A DNA stretch of 64,000 nt from positions 806,001 to 870,000 of the forward strand of contig CAVSUB010000001.1 of assembly GCA_963730995.1 (NCBI GenBank), given 5' to 3'. Shown here one piece after another: positions 48,748 through 58,402 of this stretch (the first letter of the stretch is position 1; each line of letters starts with the position of its first letter). A program made the translations under genes and the position numbers. The notes below the pieces were generated by a model. It was given only the letters and a program-made list of their open reading frames with translations. It had not been told where the DNA came from and did no database searches. The DNA comes from CAVSUB01 sp963730995 (GTDB taxonomy: Bacteria > Acidobacteriota > Vicinamibacteria > Vicinamibacterales > 2-12-FULL-66-21).

Positions 48748-49026
48748 TTCGATCGGCGATCTACGGCTCTGCGATGTTCCACGAACAATCGCAGCTCTGC
48801 TATCCCCAGAGCACACGTGTGTTTTCACGTAGGGACGGGCCTTTCCGCCTTCGCGCGCAACGCGTTCAGGCGCGCTACGGCGAGACCTCGCCGGAGCCCC
48901 GGCGGAGGCGGGCAGGCCCGTCCACTGGCGGGGTCTGCCGCCCTACACCAACACATTCAGGTTCCTCATTGGGCGAGATGGTTGGGTCTGAAAGCGATCT
49001 CGCGCGATTGCACTCTATAGAGCAGC

Positions 49027-49461
49027 ATGCCCACTCTACGCCATGTGCTCCCTGCAGTAACCGCGTCGACCATGTTGTTGATGGCCGGCTGCGGTGGAAA
49101 TGACGACAGACCGATGCCGCCGAGCAGCCCGACCCCGTCGCCGACGCTCGTGACCGCGAGCGCCTACATCCTGCCTGACGCCGTCTCGCTCGGCGACTGG
49201 GCATTCGGTGACGAGCCGATCGTCATTTACAAAAGCGAGCGCCTGCGCTGGGTCAACGCGGACACGCTCACGCACGTCATCGTCGCCGACTCGCCGAACG
49301 CCACCGATTTCAGCAAGACCGACGAGCTGCCGCCGAACGGCGGCGAACAGTCGTTCACCATGAACAGGCTTGGCACGACCAGAATCCACTGTGCCATTCA
49401 CCCCAACATGACTGGCACCGTGATTGTCCGCGCTGTTACCTGCTCTCAGTCTATGAGATAG
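49027..49461 (+). CDS. Cupredoxin-like lipoprotein
   Basis: 144 residues with a lipobox LMAGC (Cys22), a Pro/Ser linker and a plastocyanin/azurin-like domain. Likely type 1 copper ligands are H83 ('LTHVIVADSP'), C122 and H125 ('RIHCAIHPNM') and M128, in the usual H...C-x2-H-x2-M order. As an outer- or inner-membrane-anchored copper protein it probably carries electrons in the periplasm. ATG 49027 gives the signal at once; no strong ribosome site is visible. No cytochrome or oxidase gene is adjacent. Confidence 0.85.
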   Translation: MPTLRHVLPAVTASTMLLMAGCGGNDDRPMPPSSPTPSPTLVTASAYILPDAVSLGDWAFGDEPIVIYKSERLRWVNADTLTHVIVADSPNATDFSKTDELPPNGGEQSFTMNRLGTTRIHCAIHPNMTGTVIVRAVTCSQSMR

Positions 49462-49495
49462 CTGCTTAGAGTGGGCCGTTCAGGTCCTCCAAGGA

Positions 49496-50092
49496 CTACT
49501 CCTGTTCGGCGAGCACCTGCGCCTGCGTTTTTCCGTACGGATGGAAGGATCCCTTCTCGCCTTTCGCCCACGCTGCCCGCTGCTCGGCGCTACTGATGTC
49601 CCAATCGGGACGGCAGCGCTGCAGCACGGCGCGCAGGTCGAGGCGCAGCTCCTCCACCGTCGGCCGGCCAAAGAACCAGTAGCCGTTGTAAATCTTGAAG
49701 ACACGCAGGCCGGGCTCGAGCACCAGCGTGTGCGGGATCATGGGATTGTGATGCGGGTCCGTGTATTCCGCGATGTCGAGATCCTTCTGCAGCTTGCGGC
49801 CAGGGTCCGAGAGAAACGTCCAGCCGGCGCCGACGGCAGCGCGGAACTCATTCGTCTCGAGCAGGTTGTCAGTCGAAACGGTCACGAGACGGCAGTAGCC
49901 GACCTCAGTCTCGCGGTGGAGTTGCAGGAGCCCTTCGTGTTGTCTCCGGTCTCTTGGACAGAAACCTCCGCGAGAGAGCACCAGCACCAGTGGATCGCCT
50001 CCCTGCAACGCCGAGAGGGTGCGGTGTGTGCCGCGGTGGTCCGAGAGCTCGTAGTCGGGAAAGACGGCACCGGGGACGATGTCCGCCCTCAC
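49496..50092 (-). CDS. Peroxiredoxin-like (AhpC/TSA) protein
   Basis: 198 residues with a thioredoxin-fold AhpC/TSA pattern: 'GAVFPDYELSDHRGTHRTLS', 'PLVLVLSRGGFCPRDRRQ' with the single candidate peroxidatic C45, 'VTVSTDNLLETNEFRAAVGAGWTFLSDPGRKLQKDL' and 'MIPHTLVLEPGLRVFKIYNGYW'. A second cysteine later (C71) could be structural. Its ATG overlaps the previous gene's stop (ATGA). It would act on peroxides or as a redox carrier in the cytosol. Confidence 0.82.
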   Translation of the reverse strand: MRADIVPGAVFPDYELSDHRGTHRTLSALQGGDPLVLVLSRGGFCPRDRRQHEGLLQLHRETEVGYCRLVTVSTDNLLETNEFRAAVGAGWTFLSDPGRKLQKDLDIAEYTDPHHNPMIPHTLVLEPGLRVFKIYNGYWFFGRPTVEELRLDLRAVLQRCRPDWDISSAEQRAAWAKGEKGSFHPYGKTQAQVLAEQE

Positions 50093-50403
50093 CGGCGGAT
50101 ACTTTCCATGTGGAGCGCGCCGTCCTTGGCCGCTTCCTCGGGAGCCTTTCCCTGCTCGCGCGCGACGATGTAGGCAGCGTACCAGTCCGACCAGTGGTGC
50201 TTTGGGGCGGTCGGTTCGTACTCGCCATGATGCTGCTCTGCCTCTCGCAGGAGCTCTGTCAGATTCGGGACGTCGAGGTTGCTCAGTCCTCGTCCAGGCA
50301 ACCGTGTCTTGATCTCCTGGAGCAGAAACCCGAGTTTCAGATCGACCGTCGCAGGGGTCGGGACTTGGGTGACGGGTTCTTTGCGCATCTGTGTGCCGCT
50401 CAT
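50089..50403 (-). CDS. Small hypothetical protein
   Basis: 104 residues; ATG 50403 has GGAGG seven bases upstream. The C-terminal half ('PKHHWSDWYAAYIVAREQGKAPEEAAKDGALHME') matches a short helical segment often seen at the ends of cytosolic proteins of the glyoxalase/VOC neighbourhood, but no fold can be named. Co-translation with the peroxiredoxin-like gene suggests a shared task. Confidence 0.68.
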   Translation of the reverse strand: MSGTQMRKEPVTQVPTPATVDLKLGFLLQEIKTRLPGRGLSNLDVPNLTELLREAEQHHGEYEPTAPKHHWSDWYAAYIVAREQGKAPEEAAKDGALHMESIRR

Positions 50404-50704
50404 GGTGACCTCCGTTCTGTGCTGCTCATTATGACCTCCCTATTCCCTACCCTCTGCGACACGCCCATCGAAGATGGCGTTACGGACGATACTCGCCCGG
50501 TACGGCAAAATGATTCGCCACCGAATTCTACGAGCGCTAGTAGTAACGCCGCCCCGACTGTACTCTTACCCTTCGGGGAGATTCTCCGTCAGGGTCAGCC
50601 CGCTGCCGATTCATTCCAATTTCATCTGGAAAACCGTATGAGAAGGGTAACGTGATCGGTCGATCTGAGCCCGGAACGCGCCGGACGCCCGTGGTGAGCA
50701 GCCA
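50404..50704. other. 301-bp divergent intergenic region
   Basis: No gene visible. It holds an inverted repeat TTACCCTTC (50566-50574) and GAAGGGTAA (50642-50650) upstream of the TonB receptor, which could be a pair of operator half-sites, and is less GC-rich than its surroundings. Confidence 0.5.
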
Positions 50705-53680
50705 ATGAAAACCCTGGGCGCGATACTTACGCTGATGCTCTGCGCGGCGCCCGTGTTTGCCCAGTCGCCGAACAATTCGACGATCGTTGTCCTCGTCATC
50801 GATCAGTCGGGTGCCGTCGTCGCGGATGCAAAAGTGTCTGTCGCGAACAAACAGACGGGCGCCGTGCGGGACGTCGCGTCAGGCAGCGACGGCAGTGCGA
50901 CAATCACCGCACTGCCCCTTACCGGCACCTACAGAGTCCTTGTGTCGAAGCAGGGGTTCAGCGACGAGCGGCTTGACGACGTCACTCTTCGCGCTGGCGA
51001 AACGGCGACCTTGAAGGTCAGGCTGACCGTCGGCACGGCGAAGACGGAGGTCACTGTCTACGGCACGACCGAGGGCGTCAGGGCCGATGCCCAGATCGGC
51101 CAGCGTCTCGACAGCGCAACGATCGACGAGACGCCCATCCTTGGCCGGAAGGTCACCACGCTGCCGCTCCTCAACTCGGCATTCCGTCAGGGCAAGGGGA
51201 CCGGCGACCTCTTCGTCAACGCCACGTACTTCATCACCGGCTCCGGGAGCCGACGCACGACGACATTCATGCTCGACGGCGCGAGCAACGACGAGGGGTG
51301 GGGCCGGCAGACGATGCTGACGACGGTGCCGATTGGCGCCGTTCAGGAAGTCGCCGTCCTGACGAATGCGTTCTCCGCCGAGTTCGGCTGGACCTCGGGT
51401 CCCGCGATGAACATCGTCACGAAGTCGGGCACCAATAACATCAATGGCGAAGGTCTGTACCTTGCTCGCCCTGGCGGGATGCAGGCAAGAACATTTTCGA
51501 CCGACGGCTACTGCGCTCCATCGGTGCCCACGTGCACGACACCGAGCACGCTCGTCGCGATCAACCCCGCCGATCTGCCGGACGAGTTGAACCAGGTTTC
51601 CGCCTCGATTGGCGGACCAATCCAGAAGGACAGGACGTTCGCGTTTGCGTCCGCCGACTACACCGCGCAAAACCGCACGACCTTCCTCTCGAACACGCTG
51701 CCGCCGTTCGTGCTGCCGCCGGACGGGAGCCTCGAGTATGTCGGGCGATATCGGCAGACGCTCTTCAACGGGAGGGTCGATCACAAGCTGACGCCGTCCC
51801 AAACGTTGATGGTCCGCGGCAACTACGATCACTTCTACGACACCAACCCGAACGACGCTGTTGTCGGCACCAGCGCGCCAACGGTGGCACGCCGGTATAC
51901 GCGAGGCTCGCGGTCGATGGGGATCAACCACACGACGGTGGCGCGATCGAACCTGCTGAACGAGGCCCGGTTCGCGTATCTGGATGGCGCGCCCGTGACG
52001 CTCTGGGAGGCGCAGGACCCTTCCACGACCTACACGCGCGCCGGATCCGTCCCGTTCACGATCGGCGAATCGCGCGAAGCCGACATCTTCGGGCACCAAA
52101 TGCAGTTTGCGGACACTGTGTCGTGGGCGCGGGGCAGTCACAACCTGCGCTTCGGCGGCAGCGTGATCCGTCACACCACCGGGGGCTCGGGTAGTGAACC
52201 CGGACAGGCCACGCTCGGCACCTTTACGTTTCTGAGCACGACGACCGCGCCCTTCGAGTCCCTGACGCTGGCGGACGTCCAGCAGTATTCGCAGCCAGTC
52301 AGCTATGGCATCACCAGCTATGAACTGTCGCAGTGGATGTCAGTGGCGTTCGTGCAGGACCGGTTCCGGGTGAACAATCAGCTCACCGTTGACGCCGGTC
52401 TTCGCTACGACCGTCAGACGCTGACGGATGCGACGTCGAATTTCGCGCCGCGCCTTGGTTTCGCCTGGCACCCCCGAGACGACGCGCGCCTGGTGATTCG
52501 CGGGGGCTACGCGATGTACTACACCCAGATTCGAGCCAACGCGCTCGCCAGCGCGCTGACCGGTGGTCTCGACGGCATCGTCACCTATACCGCTACGCCC
52601 GGCCAGACCGGGTTTCCGACCTGCCTGACGGGACCATGCCTCCCCGTGCCGCTCGATCCGCGGGTACTGCCGCTGTCCCAGCAGCCGGCCCGTAACATCA
52701 CCGTCCGCGCGGGACAGCGGGACTTCTACAAGACGCAGTTCGCGGCCTACGGTCTCAACTTCGACCTGCTGCCCAACTATCCCGACGAGTTCGTGAATCC
52801 GCGCAGCCAGGTCACGTCAATCGGCGCGGAGCGCGAGGTCGTGCACGGGTTGTTTGCGGGCGCCGACTATGTGCACCAGCACTGGGCCGACCTCGACCGC
52901 ACCGTGGATCTGAACGCGCCAACACCGTTCGATCGGACGGCTACCGGTCAGACCCGAAGCGTGGCCGCCGCGAACGCCACGCGGCCGATTTTGCCGGTCA
53001 ATGGGGGTGTACGGAACGTCAACGTGCTCATGAATCTCGGCGTCGCCGACTACGACGGCCTGCAGACCCAGATCAGCTATCGCGGCAGCCGGAAACTACA
53101 GGCGGTCCTGAGCTACACGCTCTCGAAAGCGACGAATACGACCGAACCGGACGGAAACGGCATCGGCTCGAACGATGCGAACATCGCGCGTCTTGGTGAA
53201 GAGGAGCGTGGCCCGAGCGTCGTCGATCAGCGTCATCGCGCGGTCATCACCGCCAGCTACGCGCTGCCCTACAACATCACCGCCGGCACGCTGATGCAGT
53301 TCGCGTCCTCCCGGCCTTTCAATGCCATCACGGGTGTCGACAACAATGGCGACGCCGCCAACAACGATCGCCCAGTGGTCGACGGGAAGGTCATCGCCAA
53401 GTCGGCCTTCCGCGGCACCGCCACCCAGGACGTCGGATTCTTCGTCGAGGGCCGCATCAAGACCGGGCCCCGATCAATTCTGCTGAGAATCGAAGGATTC
53501 AACATGTTCAACCACGCGAACATCCTGGGACGGGCGCAGACGACCTATAGCGACACGACGACCGTGAATCCAACGTTCGGGCAGGTCGTCGCAGCGGGGA
53601 CGGCGACCAACGCGCTCCCGTCGCTGGCGAACATCGACCCGCCGCGGATGTTCCAGTTTCAGGTGAGGTTTACGTTCTAG
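50705..53680 (+). CDS. Oar-like TonB-dependent receptor with carboxypeptidase-regulatory domain
   Basis: 991 residues, intact. Signal peptide ('LTLMLCAAPVFAQ'), carboxypeptidase-regulatory-like domain ('VLVIDQSGAVVADAKVSVANKQTG', about 25-110), plug ('RTTTFMLDGASNDEGWGRQT', 'AVLTNAFSAEFGWTSGPAMNIVTKSGTN') and a long barrel ending 'PRMFQFQVRFTF'. This is the large acidobacterial Oar/OmpA-like family, thought to import polysaccharide or peptide ligands. Two cysteine pairs in surface loops ('CAPSVPTCTT', 'CLTGPC') look like loop disulfides. No regulator is adjacent. Confidence 0.9.
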   Translation: MKTLGAILTLMLCAAPVFAQSPNNSTIVVLVIDQSGAVVADAKVSVANKQTGAVRDVASGSDGSATITALPLTGTYRVLVSKQGFSDERLDDVTLRAGETATLKVRLTVGTAKTEVTVYGTTEGVRADAQIGQRLDSATIDETPILGRKVTTLPLLNSAFRQGKGTGDLFVNATYFITGSGSRRTTTFMLDGASNDEGWGRQTMLTTVPIGAVQEVAVLTNAFSAEFGWTSGPAMNIVTKSGTNNINGEGLYLARPGGMQARTFSTDGYCAPSVPTCTTPSTLVAINPADLPDELNQVSASIGGPIQKDRTFAFASADYTAQNRTTFLSNTLPPFVLPPDGSLEYVGRYRQTLFNGRVDHKLTPSQTLMVRGNYDHFYDTNPNDAVVGTSAPTVARRYTRGSRSMGINHTTVARSNLLNEARFAYLDGAPVTLWEAQDPSTTYTRAGSVPFTIGESREADIFGHQMQFADTVSWARGSHNLRFGGSVIRHTTGGSGSEPGQATLGTFTFLSTTTAPFESLTLADVQQYSQPVSYGITSYELSQWMSVAFVQDRFRVNNQLTVDAGLRYDRQTLTDATSNFAPRLGFAWHPRDDARLVIRGGYAMYYTQIRANALASALTGGLDGIVTYTATPGQTGFPTCLTGPCLPVPLDPRVLPLSQQPARNITVRAGQRDFYKTQFAAYGLNFDLLPNYPDEFVNPRSQVTSIGAEREVVHGLFAGADYVHQHWADLDRTVDLNAPTPFDRTATGQTRSVAAANATRPILPVNGGVRNVNVLMNLGVADYDGLQTQISYRGSRKLQAVLSYTLSKATNTTEPDGNGIGSNDANIARLGEEERGPSVVDQRHRAVITASYALPYNITAGTLMQFASSRPFNAITGVDNNGDAANNDRPVVDGKVIAKSAFRGTATQDVGFFVEGRIKTGPRSILLRIEGFNMFNHANILGRAQTTYSDTTTVNPTFGQVVAAGTATNALPSLANIDPPRMFQFQVRFTF

Positions 53681-53713
53681 CCCCGGAGCTTCCTGTGTTG
53701 CCGGTCGACATAC

Positions 53714-55255
53714 TCAGTCTGTCGCAGCCAGCAACTGAGTAAGCGTCGTGAATTTTTCTCTGGGCTTGCCCCGTCGTTCGCCGGCGGCAATCTCGGCGGC
53801 GTCGATCCGCGTCCACCCTTCAAACGTGACCGTCTGTATCTGTTTTCGAGCCAGCAAGGCCGGTACGCCATCAGTGTCCGTGGAGACTGTGTCGAACTCG
53901 GAATCGCGCTCCGCATCCTCGAGCATCACCCGAACCGTCGCGACCGCGTCCGGTCTGTTCGTCCCGATGACGCCGGACGGGCCACGTTTGATCCAGCCCG
54001 CGACATAGACGCGCGGCAGCGGCGCGCCGGTCAGCGGCTCGAAGACGCGCCCCTCCTGATTGGGAATGATGCCGTGCCGGTCATCAAATGGCACCCCTGC
54101 CAGACGGTGACCCTGGTAGCCAACAGCGCGAAAGATCAGGCGTGAGCGAATCTCTTCGAAGACGCCGGTCCCTCGGGCATGGAAACCGCCCTGCGCCTCC
54201 TCCAACCGAGTACGTTCCACGCGCAAGCCCTCCACCCGGTGAGTCCCCAATATCTCGATCGGAGAAACGAAGAAGCGCATCCGGATCTTTCGAGGCTGCG
54301 TGCCTTCCCCACTGGCGCTCTGGGCAACGAGAAACTCCAGGTTGCGTTGCGGGTGTCTACTCGCGTGTCGTTCGAGAAAGGTTCGATTCACTGCGTCCAG
54401 CTCGATGTCCTCGGGACGCACGACGAGATCCACGCCGGCCAGGGTCGTCAGCTCACGGAGCTCGGGGTTCGAAAACGCGGCCTGGGCAGGGCCACGGCGC
54501 CCCAGCAGCGACACCTCCTTGACTCTGCTGTGACGAAGAGCCTCGAGGGCGTGTTCGGCAATGTCCGTCCGCGCGAGATCGTCGACCGAGCGGGTCAGGA
54601 TGCGGGCCACGTCCACTGCGACATTGCCGTTGCCGACCACCACCACCTGCTCGGCTCCAAGGTCGAAGCGTGCGTCGCGGTAGTCCGGATGGCCGTTGTA
54701 CCACCCGACAAATGCCGTTGCAGAATGGCTCCCTGGCAGATCTTCGCCCGACAGGCCGAGACGCCGGTCACCCTCGGCGCCGGTGGCAAACAGGACCTGG
54801 TGGTAATGAGCCAGGACCTCTGCCAAGGAGAGATCCGTGCCGAACGTGACGTTCCCGAAGAAACGAAAGCCGGGTCGCGCGGCGGTTTTCTCGAACTGCT
54901 TGATGACGCCTTTCGTCTTTTCGTGGTCTGGGGCGACACCACCGCGAACGAGACCGTAGGGGGTTGGCAGGCGGTCGAACAAATCGACGGCGACGCCGCA
55001 CCCCGGTCGCTTGAGCAGCTCCTCGGTCGCGAAAAAGCCCGCCGGTCCGGCGCCGAAGACGGCAATCCGCAACGGGTTTGCTGCGCTTCCAACCTTGCCG
55101 TTGCTGGCGAGACTCTGAATCGCGGACTCCTTGACGACCGCCGCAGGCGGCGCCTTTGTGACACCCAACGTCGTTCCCGGACTCCTAATCTTATGCCCTG
55201 GTACCGCCCCGGACGGGAATCCGCGGGCCGTCATAATCCAGACGGTTTCCGTCAC
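53714..55255 (-). CDS. Ferredoxin/adrenodoxin-NADP+ reductase-like flavoprotein (FprA type)
   Basis: 513 residues. After a ~60-residue N-terminal stretch of doubtful start (ATG 55255 or 55234, or a later start before 'NPLRIAVFGAGPAG') come the FAD site GAGPAG (68-73), 'LPTPYGLVRGGVAPDHEKTKGVI', 'GNVTFGTDLSLAEV', the NADPH site 'VVVGNGNVAVDVARILTR', 'RRGPAQAAFSNPELREL' and 'YVAGWIKRGPSGVIGTNRPDA'. This matches adrenodoxin reductase/FprA enzymes, which pass electrons from NADPH to ferredoxin. The C-terminal 60 residues add 'QTVTFEGWTRIDAAE' as in actinobacterial FprA. It converges on the TonB receptor and is divergent from the kinase at 55369. Confidence 0.88.
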   Translation of the reverse strand: MTETVWIMTARGFPSGAVPGHKIRSPGTTLGVTKAPPAAVVKESAIQSLASNGKVGSAANPLRIAVFGAGPAGFFATEELLKRPGCGVAVDLFDRLPTPYGLVRGGVAPDHEKTKGVIKQFEKTAARPGFRFFGNVTFGTDLSLAEVLAHYHQVLFATGAEGDRRLGLSGEDLPGSHSATAFVGWYNGHPDYRDARFDLGAEQVVVVGNGNVAVDVARILTRSVDDLARTDIAEHALEALRHSRVKEVSLLGRRGPAQAAFSNPELRELTTLAGVDLVVRPEDIELDAVNRTFLERHASRHPQRNLEFLVAQSASGEGTQPRKIRMRFFVSPIEILGTHRVEGLRVERTRLEEAQGGFHARGTGVFEEIRSRLIFRAVGYQGHRLAGVPFDDRHGIIPNQEGRVFEPLTGAPLPRVYVAGWIKRGPSGVIGTNRPDAVATVRVMLEDAERDSEFDTVSTDTDGVPALLARKQIQTVTFEGWTRIDAAEIAAGERRGKPREKFTTLTQLLAATD

Positions 55256-55368
55256 GTGTCACCCAGGGGTGGAACAGGAAGTAGAATGCCCCGGAGACAC
55301 CGACCGCACCCACGTGTCCGATCTTGCGCGTGACCTGACGCTCGCTGAATTGCCGGTCATCGGTATCC

Positions 55369-58074
55369 ATGGGTCCTGACCGCGACATGCGATTCTCGCC
55401 TTCTGGCGGTGGCGACATCGCTGGTATTCAAATCGGACAATATCGCGTCGTCGCCCGTCTGGGCGCCGGAGGGATGGGCGAAGTCTATCGCGCCCGCGAT
55501 ACCAAGCTCGATCGCGACGTGGCGATCAAAATCCTTCCCGCACGGGTATGCCGCGATCGCGAGCGTCGCGCCCGCTTCTTACGCGAAGCACGGCTTCTGG
55601 CGACGCTGAATCATCCCCACATCGGCAGCATCTACGATCTGGAAGACATGGGGGATGAGAGTGCGCTGGTGCTCGAGTACATCGAGGGCCCCACGCTCGC
55701 GGAACGTCTGGCCCGGGGTCCTCTGAGCGTTCGCGAGGCGCTTGTGGTCGCCAGCCAGATCGCGGACGCGATCGGTGCGGCTCATCGCAAACAGATCGTG
55801 CATCGCGACCTGAAGCCATCGAACGTCGTGCTCCAGGGCTGGTCCGGTGCGACCTCGGGCGATCCGCGTGTGAGGATTCTCGACTTCGGGATCGCCAAGC
55901 TCGATGTGGAGCAGGCGCCGGACTCCGATCTCGCGACGTTGGCCGACAAGACGACACCCGGACGGGTTCTCGGCACGCGCTTCTACATGAGTCCGGAGCA
56001 GGCTCGAGGCGACCCCGTCGACAAGCGGACAGACATCTGGTCGTTCGGCTGCTTGCTGTTCGAGATGCTGACTGCCCGTCGGCCATTTGGCAACAAGGGC
56101 ATCGTCGATACCGTGACCGCAATTCTGGAGCAGGAGCCCGATTGGTCAGCGTTACCCGGCGACACGCCGCAATTCGTTCGTACGCTGCTTCGTCGATGTC
56201 TGCGCAAGGATCCCGACAGGCGACTCCACGACATTCATGATGCGCAGATCGAAATCGAAGACGCAGACCTCAGTCCGGAAACGCCCCCGTCCGCTCAGGC
56301 AAAGAGTTTCGGGCGAATCACCTGGATTGTCGCGACGGTCGCGATTCTCAGTCTCGTCGCGCTGGTGGCGATCCTTGCTGAGCGGTTCCGAAAACCGGTG
56401 CCCGCGGGCGAACTGGTGGCATTTTCGATCGGACCGCCGCCCGGTACGAGATTCGGCGATAGGTTTGTCCGGTTTGCCGCTTCACCCGACGGCCGTCACC
56501 TGGCGGTCGTGGCTTCGTCCACGGGCGGGCCGAAGGTGTGGGTGCGCCCAATCGGTTCTCTGGAGTATCGTGCCGTCGATGGCACCAATGGCGCGACGTT
56601 CGTGTTCTGGAAGCCGGACGGCCGCGAGATCGGATTCTTCACTGGCGGCAAGCTCAAGACCGTCCCACTGGGTGCCGGAGGGGCCGTCGAGGTTTGTGAC
56701 GCGCCGGTAGGATCAAGATTCGACGCCGGTGGAACCTGGAGCAGCGACAACGTGATCGTGTTCATGTCGCAGTCAGGCGCACTCCAGCGAATCTCTGCGT
56801 CTGGCGGCGCACCTGCGCCGGTCACGGAACTCCAGCCCGGCGACACGGCTCACCGGTGGCCTTCGTTTCTGCCCGACGGAAGACATTTCCTCTACCTTGC
56901 TCAGCAGGGCAAGGCCAGCGGTGACTTGCGCGTCGCATCACTCGACGACACGTCGACGGTCTCGCTCGGCCGGTTCGAATCCAACGCTCTCTACGCTGAC
57001 GGTCACTTGCTGTTCCTCAGCGGTGGACAGCTCATGGCCCGCAGTTTCGACGCGTCGAAGCGACGGCTGACCGGTGAGCCGTTTCTGGTGGGATTGCCAA
57101 CGAAGCACCTCGCCAGTGCGGGGCTTGGAACGTTCTCGGTCAGCAGCACCGGCTTGTTGGCGGATCACGGCGGCGGCATCGCCGCCGGATTTCGATTGAC
57201 GTGGATGGACCGCGGCGGGACGGTTCAACAGACTGTAAGCGACAGGGGCGTTTTTCTGAATCTCGACTTGAGCCCGGACGAGACACGGGTAGCAGCCGCG
57301 ACATTCGGGGACAGCTTGGATTCCGACATCTGGATCCTCGATTTGACCAGAAATGGAGACGGGGTCCGACTCACGACGAACCCAGCGGACGAGTACGATC
57401 CCAGATGGTCGCCCGACGGGAGTCAAATCGCGTTCACGTCCTACTCCGCCTCGGTCGAATACAGTTTGTGGCGTCGTCCATCGAAGACCGGCGGACGCGA
57501 AGAGCTGCTGGTATCAGCAGACTCGCTGTCCGCGCCTGAATGGTCGTCGGACGGAGGTTCAATCCTCTATACCGGCCCGAAAGGGCTATGGATTCGACCC
57601 CTTGGCGGCGACCAGAAGCCGCGTCCTTTTCTCACGCGAGAGTTCGAGACGAAAGCTCCCTCCATTTCGCCGGACGGCCGATGGGTCGCATACAGCTCCA
57701 ACAGCTCGGGCCGGCGCTACGAGGTCTACGTCCGATCGTTTCCATCGGGAGAAGAGGAGCACAAGATCTCGCTCGATGGAGGTTTCGCGCCGCGGTGGCG
57801 AGGCGATGGCAAGGAACTGTTCTTCCTGTCTCCGGACGCGTCGATGATGGCCGCCGAGGTCGACACCACCATGAACGGCTTCCATGCCAAGGTGCCTGTC
57901 AAGCTATTCGCGACGAGTCTCGAGCAGAACAACTACCGGCCGTACAGCGTCTCCCGCGACGGCAAGCGATTTCTGCTTCCTGTGCGAGTCGATCCGAGCG
58001 GTCCTGACCCGATAACTGTTCTCCTGAACTGGCCGGCGATGCGATCTAGTGGGATGTATCGCCTGAATCAGTAG
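55369..58074 (+). CDS. Membrane Ser/Thr protein kinase with PD40 propeller
   Basis: 901 residues. Kinase domain (about 24-285): glycine loop 'LGAGGMGEVY', K54 in VAIK, catalytic D147 in 'IVHRDLKPSNV', D172 in 'ILDFGIAK', 'GTRFYMSPEQARG'. A membrane span ('WIVATVAILSLVALVAILA', about 315-333) is followed by a propeller of TolB/PD40 blades ('LSPDETRVAAATF', 'WSPDGSQIAFTSYS', 'ISPDGRWVAYSSNSSGRRY'). The family is abundant in acidobacteria; targets are unknown. The last ten codons ('SSGMYRLNQ' and TAG) are encoded by repeat copy 4, so the original C-terminus was replaced or extended. Confidence 0.9.
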   Translation: MGPDRDMRFSPSGGGDIAGIQIGQYRVVARLGAGGMGEVYRARDTKLDRDVAIKILPARVCRDRERRARFLREARLLATLNHPHIGSIYDLEDMGDESALVLEYIEGPTLAERLARGPLSVREALVVASQIADAIGAAHRKQIVHRDLKPSNVVLQGWSGATSGDPRVRILDFGIAKLDVEQAPDSDLATLADKTTPGRVLGTRFYMSPEQARGDPVDKRTDIWSFGCLLFEMLTARRPFGNKGIVDTVTAILEQEPDWSALPGDTPQFVRTLLRRCLRKDPDRRLHDIHDAQIEIEDADLSPETPPSAQAKSFGRITWIVATVAILSLVALVAILAERFRKPVPAGELVAFSIGPPPGTRFGDRFVRFAASPDGRHLAVVASSTGGPKVWVRPIGSLEYRAVDGTNGATFVFWKPDGREIGFFTGGKLKTVPLGAGGAVEVCDAPVGSRFDAGGTWSSDNVIVFMSQSGALQRISASGGAPAPVTELQPGDTAHRWPSFLPDGRHFLYLAQQGKASGDLRVASLDDTSTVSLGRFESNALYADGHLLFLSGGQLMARSFDASKRRLTGEPFLVGLPTKHLASAGLGTFSVSSTGLLADHGGGIAAGFRLTWMDRGGTVQQTVSDRGVFLNLDLSPDETRVAAATFGDSLDSDIWILDLTRNGDGVRLTTNPADEYDPRWSPDGSQIAFTSYSASVEYSLWRRPSKTGGREELLVSADSLSAPEWSSDGGSILYTGPKGLWIRPLGGDQKPRPFLTREFETKAPSISPDGRWVAYSSNSSGRRYEVYVRSFPSGEEEHKISLDGGFAPRWRGDGKELFFLSPDASMMAAEVDTTMNGFHAKVPVKLFATSLEQNNYRPYSVSRDGKRFLLPVRVDPSGPDPITVLLNWPAMRSSGMYRLNQ

Positions 58075-58157
58075 CAGCCGTTCCGTTGTCACGGCTGCGG
58101 ATTCTGGGCATAACCACACGATGACGCGCTACTGATTCAGCGGATACGAGCCACCAG
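58046..58157 (+). repeat. Dispersed ~112-bp palindromic element, copy 4
   Basis: Starts CTAGTGGGATGTATCGCC and ends GCCACCAG; inner arms CTGAATCAGTAGC and GCTACTGATTCAG. Its first 30 bases are read as the end of the kinase gene. The right terminus is degraded (CCAG instead of CTAG). The following 245 bp (58158-58402) hold no gene I can support. Confidence 0.9.
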
Positions 58158-58402
58158 GTGACCATCGGCGGACGGCCGAGAGATGATCCTCGCCGCCCAG
58201 GGTCGCGGAAGCCGATTCACTCGCCACACGGGCCCTGTGCACGGCGCGGTGACTTCGAGCCCTTCGACCCGTTCTGCATCCTGCCAGGTGAGTGGGCAAG
58301 AGCGTCCACGTGTTCAATGGCCGTCGCCGTCTCAATGAGCAATCGAGGTCGGCAATCGAATTGCGTTGTGTGTCGGCAGAAAGGTGTCCATGAGACCGGA
58401 CA

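Noticed and set aside
20306..58157. CRISPR array or insertion sequence
   Set aside because: The four repeats are far apart and carry no spacers, no transposase and no coding capacity.
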